This document shows positions 1-6,918 of a stretch of 7,025 bases of DNA, one piece after another. The notes below the pieces were generated by a model, which did not search any database, was not told the DNA's origin, and saw nothing but the letters and a program-made list of their open reading frames with translations. Made by a program: the position numbers and the translations under genes. Every line of letters starts with the position of its first letter. Within the stretch, counting starts at the first letter, position 1. The stretch lies in assembly GCA_004296785.1 (NCBI GenBank), contig SCVU01000486.1, forward strand, positions 1 through 7,025, written 5' to 3'. This DNA is from Planctomycetota bacterium. Lineage in GTDB: Bacteria > Planctomycetota > UBA1135 > GCA-002686595.

Positions 1-501
1 GAGCGCGCCGAGGATCGAGATCGGCGGCGTGATGATGCCGTCGCCGTACAGCAGCGCGGCGCCGATCAGCGCGAGGCACGTGAACAGCCAGCGGCGGCGC
101 CGGCCCTTCGTCCCGCTCAGCGGCTGCTGCAACAGCAACGCGAGCATCGCGAGGATCCCGCCCTGCCCGCGGTTGTCCGCGCGCATGATGTACACGATGT
201 ACTTGATCGCGACGACGAGCAGCAGCGCCCACACGATCGCCGACAACAGGCCGTAGACGGTCTGCGTCATCTGCGCGAGCGGCAGCGGCTGCTTGTCGGG
301 CCCGAGCAGCACTCCGTACTCGGGCTTGAAGCACTCCTTCAGCGCGTACAGCGGGCTCGTGCCGATGTCGCCGTACACGACGCCGAGCGCGGTCAGCGTC
401 AGCACCGCCATGCGCCGGCCGGTCGGGTGCGCGTCGTGCGCGCCGTGCGGTGCGGCGTGGACCGCAGCCGGCTCGCCGGCGCTCGTCGGGGGCACGGACA
501 T
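1..501 (-). CDS. kup: Kup/HAK/KT-type potassium transporter, N-terminal part (cut by window start)
   Basis: Inner-membrane low-affinity K+ uptake protein, probably K+/H+ symport. Only the first 167 codons are here; family members are usually about 620-680 aa. After a hydrophilic, His-containing leader (about residues 1-29), the first membrane segment carries the hallmark GVVYGDIGTSPLYALKECF (D45 within YGDIGTSPLY). A second segment follows at about residues 81-105. Then come the cytoplasmic motif RADNRGQGGIL (107-117) and a third segment ending in LLYGDGIITPPIS (151-163). D45 and D154 sit where E. coli Kup has Asp23 and Glu116, acidic residues I recall as important for transport. The usually acidic position in DNxGEGG is Gln here (Q113). 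ATG at 501 is chosen because it gives a leader of plausible length; the preceding bases are C-rich on the coding strand and show no good Shine-Dalgarno. The gene is divergent from the 715 gene. The family call is secure; only the missing remainder is unknown. Confidence 0.95.
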   Translation of the reverse strand, partial: MSVPPTSAGEPAAVHAAPHGAHDAHPTGRRMAVLTLTALGVVYGDIGTSPLYALKECFKPEYGVLLGPDKQPLPLAQMTQTVYGLLSAIVWALLLVVAIKYIVYIMRADNRGQGGILAMLALLLQQPLSGTKGRRRRWLFTCLALIGAALLYGDGIITPPISILGAL

Positions 502-714
502 CGGGGGGGATCGAAATCGCTCCGCGAGGCGGCGCGATCCCTGCGATCTTAGCGGAACGGGTCCGTGCAACCGCAAGTGCGCGCGGGCGCGCACGGGTGG
601 CCGCGCGCGGTTCCAAGGCCCGGCGGCGTATATCCTTGTGCGCGCGCCCGCAACCGATGCCCGGCTGCGCGCATCCATGGAGCGAGCGCGGCTTCCAAGT
701 CGCGCCGGTACGCG
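502..714. other. Intergenic region between divergent kup and the DUF4177 gene
   Basis: These 213 bases separate two divergently transcribed genes, so promoters in both directions are expected here. No coding pattern is convincing; the in-frame upstream extension of the 715 gene is low-complexity Arg/Ala/Pro. The least GC-rich spot is a TATAT at about 629-633, which could belong to a -10 element, but no well-spaced -35 partner is evident. Short GC hairpins at 577-594 (8-bp arms) and a 10-bp palindrome at 601-610 are what chance gives in such GC-rich DNA. I cannot name a promoter or operator with confidence. Confidence 0.4.
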
Positions 715-927
715 ATGCACACCTCGACGACGACCTGGGAGTACAAGTCCGTCTTCCTCAACGCCACCGGGTTCCTCGGCGGCAAGCTCGACCAGGCGGG
801 GTTCGATCGCGAGCTCGCCGCGCTCGGCCGCGACGGGTGGGAGCTCGTCACGGTGTTCGACACGAACTGGTACGAGGGCTCGACGCGGCACGTCGTCGCG
901 GTGTTCAAGCGGCCGTCGAACCGCTGA
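715..927 (+). CDS. Small DUF4177-like protein
   Basis: A 70-aa soluble protein of unknown function with the features of the DUF4177 family. An N-terminal strand WEYKSVFL (residues 8-15) is followed by a helix with LDQAGFDRELAALGRDGWELVTVF (25-48), and the protein ends in a strand RHVVAVFKRP (58-67). The core G-x-D-GWELV (GWEL at 41-44) and the terminal FKRP are the diagnostic parts. The family is usually about 50-70 aa and often stands alone. The ATG at 715 is chosen because WEYK then lies at the N-terminus as in relatives; the frame is open to 565, but that extension is low-complexity. No strong ribosome-binding site precedes it. Only 12 nt separate its stop from the HEAT/VWA gene, so cotranscription is likely. 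No signal peptide or membrane segment. The biochemical role is not known and the context does not reveal it. Confidence 0.82.
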   Translation: MHTSTTTWEYKSVFLNATGFLGGKLDQAGFDRELAALGRDGWELVTVFDTNWYEGSTRHVVAVFKRPSNR

Positions 928-939
928 GCGACGGACCGC

Positions 940-2583
940 ATGAAGCTTCGCGCACTCCTCGCCGCCGTCGTGCCCGCGCTCGCCGCGGTGCTCGCGCCGC
1001 CCGAAGCGGTGCGCATCGACGCATTGCAGTTCGACGCGCTGGAGCGCGATGCAGCGCCGATCGACGCGGAGTCGTCCGCGGAGCCGCTGCGCGCCGCCGA
1101 CGAGCTCGACGAGCTCGAGCGCGATCTGTCGTTCAGCGGCGACTGGTGGGAGACGAAGCGGCGCACCGCGGTGCGCAAGCTCGCCGACCTCGGGACGCCG
1201 CGCGCGTGGGAGCTCGTGCTCGGCGCGCTCGAACAGTCGAGCGCGCAGGTCGCCGACGAGGCCGAGGTCGCGCTCGCGCGCTTGACCGACAAGAAGCTCT
1301 TGCAGGCGCTGCTCGGCGCGAAGGGGCTCGGCCACAAGGAACTCGCGGTGCGCATGCGCGCGGCCGAGGCGTGCGGGCGCATCGGCGCCGAGCTCGATGC
1401 GGGCGTGCTCGCGCGCGAGGCGCGCACGGCGAAGGAGCCCGAGCTGCGCCGCACGCTCGCGTGGACGCTCGAGCGGCGCGCGGCGGCCGGGAGGATCGCC
1501 GCGGCCGATGCGAAGCGCGTCGCCGAGGCGCTGTCGACGCTGGCGCGGCAGGACGGCGTGCACGAGGTGCGCGGCGCCGCGCTCGGCGCGCTCGCCGCGC
1601 TGCAGCGCGAGGCCGCGGCGCCCGAGGTCGCGAAGGCGCTGGCGGACAAGTCGCCGGTGCTGCGCTGCGCGGGACTCGAATCGGCCGCCGTGCTCGGCAG
1701 CGAGAAGGCCGTCGCGGAGGCCACGCGCCTCGCGGACGCTCCCGAGCTCGCGGTGCGCACCGCCGCGGTCGATCGGCTCGCCGCGCTCGCGTCGCGCACG
1801 GCCGTCGTCGCGCTCGCGCGGCGCTTCGAGAAGGAGCAGCAGCCGGCGCTCGCGTGGCGACTGCGCGATCTGCTGCGCGAGCTATCGGGCGTCGAGCAGA
1901 GCTGGGAGCCGGCCGCGTGGCGCCACTGGGCCGAGTCGCTGCCCGCGACCTGGCAACCGCCGCAGCGCGCCGGTGCGCCGCGCACGAGCGCGGGCCGCGC
2001 GAGCGCACCGAAGGATGCCTCGGGCACCGGGATCGGCACGCCGTCGCTGATCGGTCTGCCGATCGTCTCGACGCGCCTTGCGATCCTCGTCGACCTGTCG
2101 GGTTCGGTGTGGGACACCGCGCGCGACGGCAAGACGCGCAAGCAGTTGCTCGACGAGGAACTGCGCACGGCGCTCGAGCAACTGCCGCCGACGAGCGCGT
2201 TCAACCTGATCCCGTACACCGCGAAGCCGATCCCGTGGGCGAAGGAGCTCGAGCCGGCGACGCCGGCCAACGTCAAGCGCGCGCTCGAGTGGTTCGAGGC
2301 GCGCCGCGACCGCGGGCCGGGCAACTTCTGGGACGCGGCGCTGCTCGCGCTCGAGGATCCCGAGGTCGACACGATCCTCGCGCTGACCGACGGCGCGCCG
2401 ACGGGCGGGCCGCGCTGGAGCATGGAGCTGATGACGGAGTGGCTCGCGCAGGAAAATCGCTTCCGGCGCGTGCGCTTCGATTCGATCCTCGTCGACGCAC
2501 CGAAGGGGCTGCAGAAGCACTGGCAGCGGCTCGCCGAGCAGAGCAACGGCTACTCGATCGCGGTCGAGATGAAGGCGCGCTGA
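940..2583 (+). CDS. Secreted HEAT-repeat protein with C-terminal von Willebrand factor A domain
   Basis: A 547-aa protein, probably exported. Residues 1-20 (MKLRALLAAVVPALAAVLAP) form a Sec-type signal peptide with a Lys/Arg n-region. An acidic stretch follows (about 30-62). Residues about 69-315 are repeating amphipathic helix pairs of the HEAT/PBS-lyase type, for example around VRGAALGALAAL and VRTAAVDRLAAL. A Gly/Ala/Ser/Pro-rich linker (about 330-375) leads to a VWA domain from R379 to the C-terminus. The VWA strand RLAILVDLSGS carries the metal-site DxSxS (D385, S387, S389), and LALTDGAPTGG supplies D484. The Thr normally found before N-I-Y-D is apparently Gly461 in GPGNFWDAAL. HEAT and VWA modules both mediate protein contacts, so an envelope scaffold or adhesion role is plausible, but no substrate can be named. 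It lies in an apparent operon: 12 nt after the DUF4177 gene and 4 nt before the epimerase gene. Confidence 0.88.
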   Translation: MKLRALLAAVVPALAAVLAPPEAVRIDALQFDALERDAAPIDAESSAEPLRAADELDELERDLSFSGDWWETKRRTAVRKLADLGTPRAWELVLGALEQSSAQVADEAEVALARLTDKKLLQALLGAKGLGHKELAVRMRAAEACGRIGAELDAGVLAREARTAKEPELRRTLAWTLERRAAAGRIAAADAKRVAEALSTLARQDGVHEVRGAALGALAALQREAAAPEVAKALADKSPVLRCAGLESAAVLGSEKAVAEATRLADAPELAVRTAAVDRLAALASRTAVVALARRFEKEQQPALAWRLRDLLRELSGVEQSWEPAAWRHWAESLPATWQPPQRAGAPRTSAGRASAPKDASGTGIGTPSLIGLPIVSTRLAILVDLSGSVWDTARDGKTRKQLLDEELRTALEQLPPTSAFNLIPYTAKPIPWAKELEPATPANVKRALEWFEARRDRGPGNFWDAALLALEDPEVDTILALTDGAPTGGPRWSMELMTEWLAQENRFRRVRFDSILVDAPKGLQKHWQRLAEQSNGYSIAVEMKAR

Positions 2584-2587
2584 GCGG

Positions 2588-3334
2588 ATGGGGGAGTTCG
2601 AACCTGGCCTCGAGCAACGCGCGCTGCCGCGCGCGGTGATCCGCGAGCTCGACCGGCGGGCGATCGAGGAGTGGGGGATCCCGTCGTTCGCGCTGATGGA
2701 GAGCGCGGGGCGGGCGTGCGCGGAGCATGCGCGGCGACTGCTGCTCGCGACCCCGCATCGCTCCGGTCGCCGCGGCCTCGTGCACGTCCTCGTCGGACCC
2801 GGCAACAACGGAGGCGATGGGCTCGTCATCGCGCGGACGCTGCTGCAGGACTTCGAGGGAAGCGTGCGCGTGAGCTACCTCGGCGCCGATCCGGCGACGC
2901 TGCAGCTCTCGGCGGACTTCCAGCTCAACTGGAAGCTGTGGACCGGCCTCGGACAGCCGATCACGCAGGTCCGTTTCACGTCGCCGGTGCCCGGGACCTG
3001 GCTCTCGACGCTCGGTGACGACGCGCTCATCGTCGATGCGCTCTTCGGCAACGGCCTCGCGCGCCCGCTCGGCGAGCCGTGGAAGAGCGCGATCGAGCGC
3101 GTGAACGCGTCCGGCCTGCCCGTGCTCGCCGTCGACGTGCCGAGCGGCCTCGACGCCGATACCGGCGAGGTGCTCGGCGCCGCGATCCGCGCGACCGCGA
3201 CCGTGACGTTCATCGCGCCGAAGCTCGGCTTCTTCCGCGGCGCGGGCCCCGCGCACGTCGGGCGCGTTCACGTCGCCGAGATCGGCGTGCCGAGCGCGTG
3301 GATCGAGGCGGAGATCGCGCGCGCGAACGGCTAG
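2588..3334 (+). CDS. nnrE: NAD(P)H-hydrate epimerase (YjeF N-terminal domain protein)
   Basis: A 248-aa cytosolic metabolite-repair enzyme. It interconverts the R and S forms of hydrated NAD(P)H so that the S-specific dehydratase can restore NAD(P)H. Family motifs appear in order: the N-terminal helix IRELDRRAIEEWGIPSFALMESAGRA; the nucleotide-binding loop VGPGNNGGDG (69-78); VDALFGNGL with D150 at the conserved catalytic-Asp position; VDVPSGLDADTG (182-193); and TVTFIAPKLGFF with GxxHVGRVHVAEIGVP near the end. The length matches a stand-alone epimerase. The C-terminal dehydratase (NnrD) domain that many bacteria fuse to it is absent, so NnrD should be encoded elsewhere. ATG at 2588 is 4 nt past the upstream stop and puts the first motif at the usual distance from the N-terminus; no clear Shine-Dalgarno, so translational coupling is likely. 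The stop is 6 nt before a large inverted repeat. Confidence 0.93.
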   Translation: MGEFEPGLEQRALPRAVIRELDRRAIEEWGIPSFALMESAGRACAEHARRLLLATPHRSGRRGLVHVLVGPGNNGGDGLVIARTLLQDFEGSVRVSYLGADPATLQLSADFQLNWKLWTGLGQPITQVRFTSPVPGTWLSTLGDDALIVDALFGNGLARPLGEPWKSAIERVNASGLPVLAVDVPSGLDADTGEVLGAAIRATATVTFIAPKLGFFRGAGPAHVGRVHVAEIGVPSAWIEAEIARANG

Positions 3335-3340
3335 CGCGGT

Positions 3341-3479
3341 GTACCGAGCCCGCCTCGACTCCGGCGAGTTGGCATGAAATGACACCGCCTCGTTTCCATC
3401 GACGCAGCACCGCGGCGTCGATGGAAACGAGGCGGTGTCATTTCATGCCAACTCGCCGGAGTCGAGGCGGGCTCAGTAC
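3341..3479. repeat. 139-nt inverted repeat, element A (60-bp perfect arms)
   Basis: Bases 3346-3405 are the exact reverse complement of 3415-3474, leaving a 9-nt centre (3406-3414). Four further outer bases pair (GTAC at 3341-3344 with 3476-3479) after a single mismatch at 3345/3475. Each arm contains two related units 35 nt apart: the outer skeleton begins CCGCCTCG at 3350 and the inner CCGCCTCG at 3385. Both fit CCGCSTCGNNTCCNNCGA, with 18 of 27 positions matching from 3341 and 3376. The outer unit recurs at the right end of the window with one mismatch in 33 bases. The left end lies 6 nt after the epimerase stop; the right end contains the stop of the opposing amidase gene. No target-site duplication beyond the paired arms is visible and there is no transposase. 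It could be a non-autonomous mobile element, a REP-like palindrome or a structured 3' element. Confidence 0.93.
3346..3474. terminator. Possible bidirectional transcription terminator/3' end hairpin
   Basis: A 60-bp perfect stem with a 9-nt loop sits exactly between the 3' ends of two convergent genes, so both transcripts would fold into it. That position suits a bidirectional terminator or a 3' end stabiliser. Against an ordinary intrinsic terminator: the stem is several times longer than usual, and neither side has a T tract after it (the right flank is AGTACTTCGG). The function is inferred from position only. Confidence 0.35.
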
Positions 3480-5107
3480 TTCGGGTGCCGCTTGTGGTGC
3501 TCGGTCGACAGCTGCCAGTTGCGCGCGATCTCGAGCAGCCGCGCGTCCTCGTACATCTGTCCGGTGAACGAGATGCTGTGCGGCGTGCCGTCCTCGGAGA
3601 ACCCGTTCGGCGCGACGACCGTCGGGTGGCCGGTGAGATTGCCGATGCCGAGCAGCGGCCCGAAGCTCGGGTGCACGATCGCCTCGATCCGCGCGCCGTG
3701 GAACAGCTCGTCGACGTCGCGCGCGAGCTTCGCGCGCATCCGATCGGCGCGGATGTAGTCGGTCGCCGGGATCAGCCGCGCGATGCGGAACAGATTCGGC
3801 CAGCCGTCCTTCGACTGATCGACCATCTGCTCGTCGCGCCCGTCGCGCGTGACCTCGTCGAACGAGCACGCGGCCTCGGCCGAGAGGATCACCATCATGT
3901 CCCACACCGGGTAGTCGGGCAGTTCGACCGGCACGAGCTCGACGCCGAGCTTCTTCAGGTCGTCGAGCACCGGCTGGTCGCGCTTCGACTGCTCGAAGGC
4001 CTTGGCCGGGTAGCCGATGCGCACGCGATCGAGCTGCGCGGCCGCGCCGCTCCAGATGCGATCGACGTCGCCGCGCCGCGTCGGCGCGATCGCCTGCAGC
4101 ACGAGCGCGGCGTCCTCGACCGAGCGGCACAGCGGCCCGAGCTTGTCCATCGACCACGACAGCGCCATCGCGCCGCGCGTGTCGACGAGATCGAAGCTCG
4201 GGCGGATCGACGAGCAACCGCAGCGCGTCGACGGCGAGACGATCGAACCGAGCGTCTCGGAGCCGATCGCGAACGGCACGCAGCCGGCCGCGACGGCCGA
4301 CGCCGAGCCGGCCGACGAGCCGCTCGAGCCCTGCTCGAGCTTCCACGGATTGCGCGTCGTGCCGCCGAACCACTGGTCGCCCATCGCGAGCTCGCCGAGG
4401 CTCAGCTTCGCGACGAGCACCGCGCCCGCTTCGTCGAGTCGCTCGATCACCGCCGCGTCCGCGTCGAAGCGCTGGTCGGCGTACAGCCGCGAGCCCCACG
4501 TCGTCGGCGCGCCGGCGACGGCGAGCAGGTCCTTCGCGCCGTACGGGATGCCGTGCAGGTAACCGCGGTAGATGCCCTTCGCGAGCTCGGCGTCGCGCAG
4601 CCGCGCGCGCTCGAGCGCGCGCTCGCGCAGCAGCGTGACGACGGCGTGCAACTGCGGGTCGCGCCGCTCCAGCCGCGCGAGGCTCCATTCGGCGAGCTCG
4701 ACGCACGTCACCTTGCGATCGCGCACGAGCGCGGCGAGCTCCCGGATCGACCAGAACGCGAGCTCGTCGAGGTTCGCCGGTCGCTCGCGCGACAGCGCTT
4801 CGATCCGCGGCAGCGTCGCGAACGTCGCGCTGCGCTCGCGCGTCGTGCCGAGCTCCGGCCGCCAGCGCAGCGCCGGGCGATCGGAGTTCGCGAGCGGGAA
4901 CTTGCGCAGCGCTTCGATGCTCGCGAGCTGCTCGCCGGCGCCCGCGCGCATCAGCTCGAGCTCGGCAGCGCTGAACGCGAGGCCCGCGACCGCGCCGGCC
5001 GCGCGCAGCTCTTCGATCGGCGGCGCAGGCGGCGTTGCGGTCGCCGCGGGCCGCGAGTCCTGGACGAGCGCCGAGCACACGAACGCGATCGATGCGGCGA
5101 GCGACAT
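3473..5107 (-). CDS. Exported amidase (amidase-signature family, GatA-like)
   Basis: A 544-aa Ser-cisSer-Lys amide hydrolase; the natural substrate cannot be read from sequence. The N-terminus MSLAASIAFVCSALVQDSRP looks like a short Sec signal, followed by a Pro/Ala-rich stretch, so the enzyme is probably periplasmic or surface-located. The catalytic Lys is K192 in LHGIPYGAKDLLAV. The Gly/Ser signature SSGSSAGSASAVAAG (261-275) supplies the cis-Ser S264. IGSETLGSIVSPSTRCG supplies the nucleophile S288, exactly 24 residues on, as in FAAH (217/241). RGAMALSWSMDKLGPLCRSVEDAAL follows, as in relatives. Export argues against a tRNA amidotransferase role, and no gatB or gatC is nearby. ATG at 5107 gives the signal peptide; the open frame continues upstream to 5560 but is Arg/Ala-rich shadow. 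The last codons (Lys, Tyr, TGA) lie in sequence shared with the repeat family, yet the protein ends at about the normal family C-terminus. It is divergent from the gene at 5149 and convergent with nnrE. Confidence 0.9.
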   Translation of the reverse strand: MSLAASIAFVCSALVQDSRPAATATPPAPPIEELRAAGAVAGLAFSAAELELMRAGAGEQLASIEALRKFPLANSDRPALRWRPELGTTRERSATFATLPRIEALSRERPANLDELAFWSIRELAALVRDRKVTCVELAEWSLARLERRDPQLHAVVTLLRERALERARLRDAELAKGIYRGYLHGIPYGAKDLLAVAGAPTTWGSRLYADQRFDADAAVIERLDEAGAVLVAKLSLGELAMGDQWFGGTTRNPWKLEQGSSGSSAGSASAVAAGCVPFAIGSETLGSIVSPSTRCGCSSIRPSFDLVDTRGAMALSWSMDKLGPLCRSVEDAALVLQAIAPTRRGDVDRIWSGAAAQLDRVRIGYPAKAFEQSKRDQPVLDDLKKLGVELVPVELPDYPVWDMMVILSAEAACSFDEVTRDGRDEQMVDQSKDGWPNLFRIARLIPATDYIRADRMRAKLARDVDELFHGARIEAIVHPSFGPLLGIGNLTGHPTVVAPNGFSEDGTPHSISFTGQMYEDARLLEIARNWQLSTEHHKRHPKY

Positions 5108-5148
5108 CGCATGAGCGTAGCAGCACCGTACGCGCGCATCATGGGCGC
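5108..5148. promoter_or_regulatory. Very short divergent intergenic region
   Basis: Only 41 bases separate the amidase start (minus) from the chosen GTG of the membrane protein (plus). Any promoters for the two genes must lie here or overlap the opposite coding sequence. I see no clear -10/-35 pair and no Shine-Dalgarno in either direction. Leaderless transcripts or start sites inside the neighbouring gene are possible. The role as a promoter region is inferred from gene orientation only. Confidence 0.4.
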
Positions 5149-6918
5149 GTGGGACCGACGAAGCGGGAGCGCTGGTGGTTCGGGGCGCTGTGCGCGCTCT
5201 TCGCGGCGCTCGCGTGCGCGCACAACCTGCTGCTGCCGCTGTGGGAGGGACCGGACGAGGGCGACAACGCGCTGTACGTCCGTTACATCGCGGTCGAGGG
5301 GCAGTTGTGTCCGCCTGCGCTCGAGCCGCGCTACGACCTCGAGCACCTCGGCCGCGGTCACATGCCGCCCTTGTGGTTCCTGTCGCTCGTGCCGCTGTTC
5401 GAAGCGCGCGACATGCAGCGCTGGCGCGCGACGCACGTGCCGAATCCCGAGTTCCTGCGCCGCGTGACGACGGCGCCCGGCGCCGAGCTCGACCTCGACG
5501 CAGAGCTCGCGAAGCCGCACTCGCGCGCGATGTACCTGCACGGCCGCGACGAGCGCGCACCGCTGTCGGGCGCCGCGCTCGACCTGCGCCTGCTGCGCCT
5601 CGCGAGCCTGCCGTGGGCGCTCGTCGCGCTGTGGGCGACGTGGCGCACCGCGCGGATCTTCCTCCCCGAGCAGCCGGGCGCCTGCCTCGGCGCCGCCGCG
5701 CTGCTCGCGCTGACGCCGCAGTTCCAGCACCTGTCGGGCACGATCACGATGGATCTGATGCTCGCCGCGCTCGGCGCGCTCGCGCTGTGGCAGGCGACCG
5801 AGTGGTGCGCCGGTCAGGGACCGAACGCGCGCGCGGCATTCGTCGCCGGACTGTGCGCGGGCCTCGCGTGCTGCGTGAAGATCAACGCGCTCGTGCTCGT
5901 GCCCGCGCTCGCGCTCGCCGGGCTGTGCGCGCGCTTCGGCAAGCGCGGCGATCCGTGGTCGTGGATGTGCGCCGTCGCGGGCGGGCTGCTCGCGGCCGCG
6001 CCGTACTACGCGTGGCAGTGGATCGAGAGCGGGCACCCGCTGTGGTCGTGGCACTACCAGAACGTCAGCCCGTTCCATCATCCGACGGCGGAGGCGCTCG
6101 CAAGCGGCGGCTTCGAGAAGTGGAAGTGGTTCGCCGTCGTGCTGTGGCTGTCGTGGGTCGGCGACTTCGGTTGGACGAGCGTGTGGTTCCCCGGCTGGGT
6201 GAACGTCGCCGTCGCGCTCGCCTACGTCGCGGGCCTCGTGTCGCTCGTCGCGAAGCTGCGCGCGCCCGCCGGCGGTTGCTGCGGCCGGCGCACGATCCGC
6301 GAGCTGCGCGTCGGCAGCGCGTTCCTGCTCGGCGCCGCCGCGCTGATGCTCGCGGCGGAGGTCTACTTCAACCTGAACTTCTCGCAGCCGCAGGCGCGGC
6401 ACCTGTACCCGTTCGTCACGGCGCTCGTCGTGCCGATCGCGCTCGGACTGGCGCGCTGGCGGCTGTTGTGGATCGTGAACGGGGTCATGCTCGCGCTGTC
6501 GGCTTGGGGGCTCGCGCTCGTCGCGCAGTGGCTGCGGCCGGACGGCTGGAACGATGATCCGCGCTGGAGCGCGACCGACGACGCGAAGCGCGCGCGGCCC
6601 GCGGTGATCGACGCGGGCGCGATTCCGTGGAGCGCATCGCGGCTGCCGACGCTCGCGTGGGAGCACCCGGACGGCGCGCTCGACGAGCTCGTGCTCGCGG
6701 TCGGCGATCCGTCGTTCACGCACCGGCCGTGGGTGCTGCACGGTCAACTGTTCCGCTCGATCGCAGACCTCGAGGTCGCGCCGGAGGGCGCGGTCACGCT
6801 GCCCGAATCGTTCTGGAGCAGCCTGCCGAGCGGCACGCGCCTGTTCGCGCAAGTCGTCCGCCTCGACGCCGACGGCCGCGCGAGCGCGTGGAGCTCGGTG
6901 CGCGAGTTCGAGAAGTGA
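5149..6918 (+). CDS. GT-C-type polytopic membrane glycosyltransferase-like protein (PMT/ArnT or DUF2142-like)
   Basis: A 589-aa integral membrane protein with roughly ten membrane segments (about residues 9-31, 143-164, 178-195, 202-216, 229-261, 273-292, 326-340, 350-369, 389-405, 420-460), then a soluble tail of about 125 residues. Just after the first segment comes LWEGPDEGDNALYVRYIAVEGQL (31-53): the acidic pair D36-E37 in a PDE motif resembles the first periplasmic loop of GT-C enzymes and DUF2142 proteins. HMPPLWFLSL (71-80) and QPQARHLYPFVTAL (413-426) match the PPLYYL and QxRYLFP patterns I associate with those families. Such proteins transfer sugars from polyprenyl-phosphate donors on the periplasmic face; donor and acceptor here are unknown. 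GTG at 5149 (MGPTKRERWWFGAL) gives a Lys/Arg-rich cytoplasmic end directly before the first membrane segment. An in-frame ATG at 5092 would overlap the amidase start and add basic, unconserved-looking sequence. The stop is 6 nt before a repeat. Confidence 0.78.
   Translation: MGPTKRERWWFGALCALFAALACAHNLLLPLWEGPDEGDNALYVRYIAVEGQLCPPALEPRYDLEHLGRGHMPPLWFLSLVPLFEARDMQRWRATHVPNPEFLRRVTTAPGAELDLDAELAKPHSRAMYLHGRDERAPLSGAALDLRLLRLASLPWALVALWATWRTARIFLPEQPGACLGAAALLALTPQFQHLSGTITMDLMLAALGALALWQATEWCAGQGPNARAAFVAGLCAGLACCVKINALVLVPALALAGLCARFGKRGDPWSWMCAVAGGLLAAAPYYAWQWIESGHPLWSWHYQNVSPFHHPTAEALASGGFEKWKWFAVVLWLSWVGDFGWTSVWFPGWVNVAVALAYVAGLVSLVAKLRAPAGGCCGRRTIRELRVGSAFLLGAAALMLAAEVYFNLNFSQPQARHLYPFVTALVVPIALGLARWRLLWIVNGVMLALSAWGLALVAQWLRPDGWNDDPRWSATDDAKRARPAVIDAGAIPWSASRLPTLAWEHPDGALDELVLAVGDPSFTHRPWVLHGQLFRSIADLEVAPEGAVTLPESFWSSLPSGTRLFAQVVRLDADGRASAWSSVREFEK

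Noticed and set aside
577..610. GC-rich hairpins upstream of the DUF4177 gene as a regulatory structure
   Set aside because: Alternating GC sequence makes 8-10-bp symmetries common by chance in this composition; there is nothing else to support a function.
549..2546. 665-codon open frame on the minus strand opposite the HEAT/VWA gene
   Set aside because: Its product is Ser/Arg/Ala-rich low-complexity sequence with no family motif. It lies antisense to a gene with a signal peptide, HEAT helices and VWA motifs. Extreme GC content removes stop codons from the opposite strand.
450..2639. 729-codon plus-strand frame overlapping kup, the DUF4177 gene and the HEAT/VWA gene
   Set aside because: An Arg/Ala-rich translation spanning several better-supported genes on both strands; a GC-driven shadow.
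3385..3479. Small open frames reading MSFHANSPESRRA from both strands of the inverted repeat
   Set aside because: The same peptide appears on both strands because the DNA is a palindrome. The frames extend into unrelated shadow sequence, start at GTG, and have no ribosome-binding site.
3341..3479. CRISPR array
   Set aside because: The units are inverted, not direct, copies with no regular unique spacers, and no cas genes are present.
3473..5107. Amidase as GatA, the tRNA amidotransferase subunit
   Set aside because: It has an export signal, lacks gatB/gatC neighbours, and carries the GSETLGSIVSPSTRCG variant, not the GTDTGGSIR form typical of GatA.
3485..5467. 660-codon plus-strand frame opposite the amidase
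   Set aside because: The minus strand has all three catalytic residues and the amidase signature in order; the plus frame is Arg-rich with no recognisable domain.
4951..6852. 633-codon minus-strand frame opposite the membrane protein
   Set aside because: Arg/Glu/Ala-rich with no motif, while the plus frame has regular hydrophobic segments and GT-C-like motifs.
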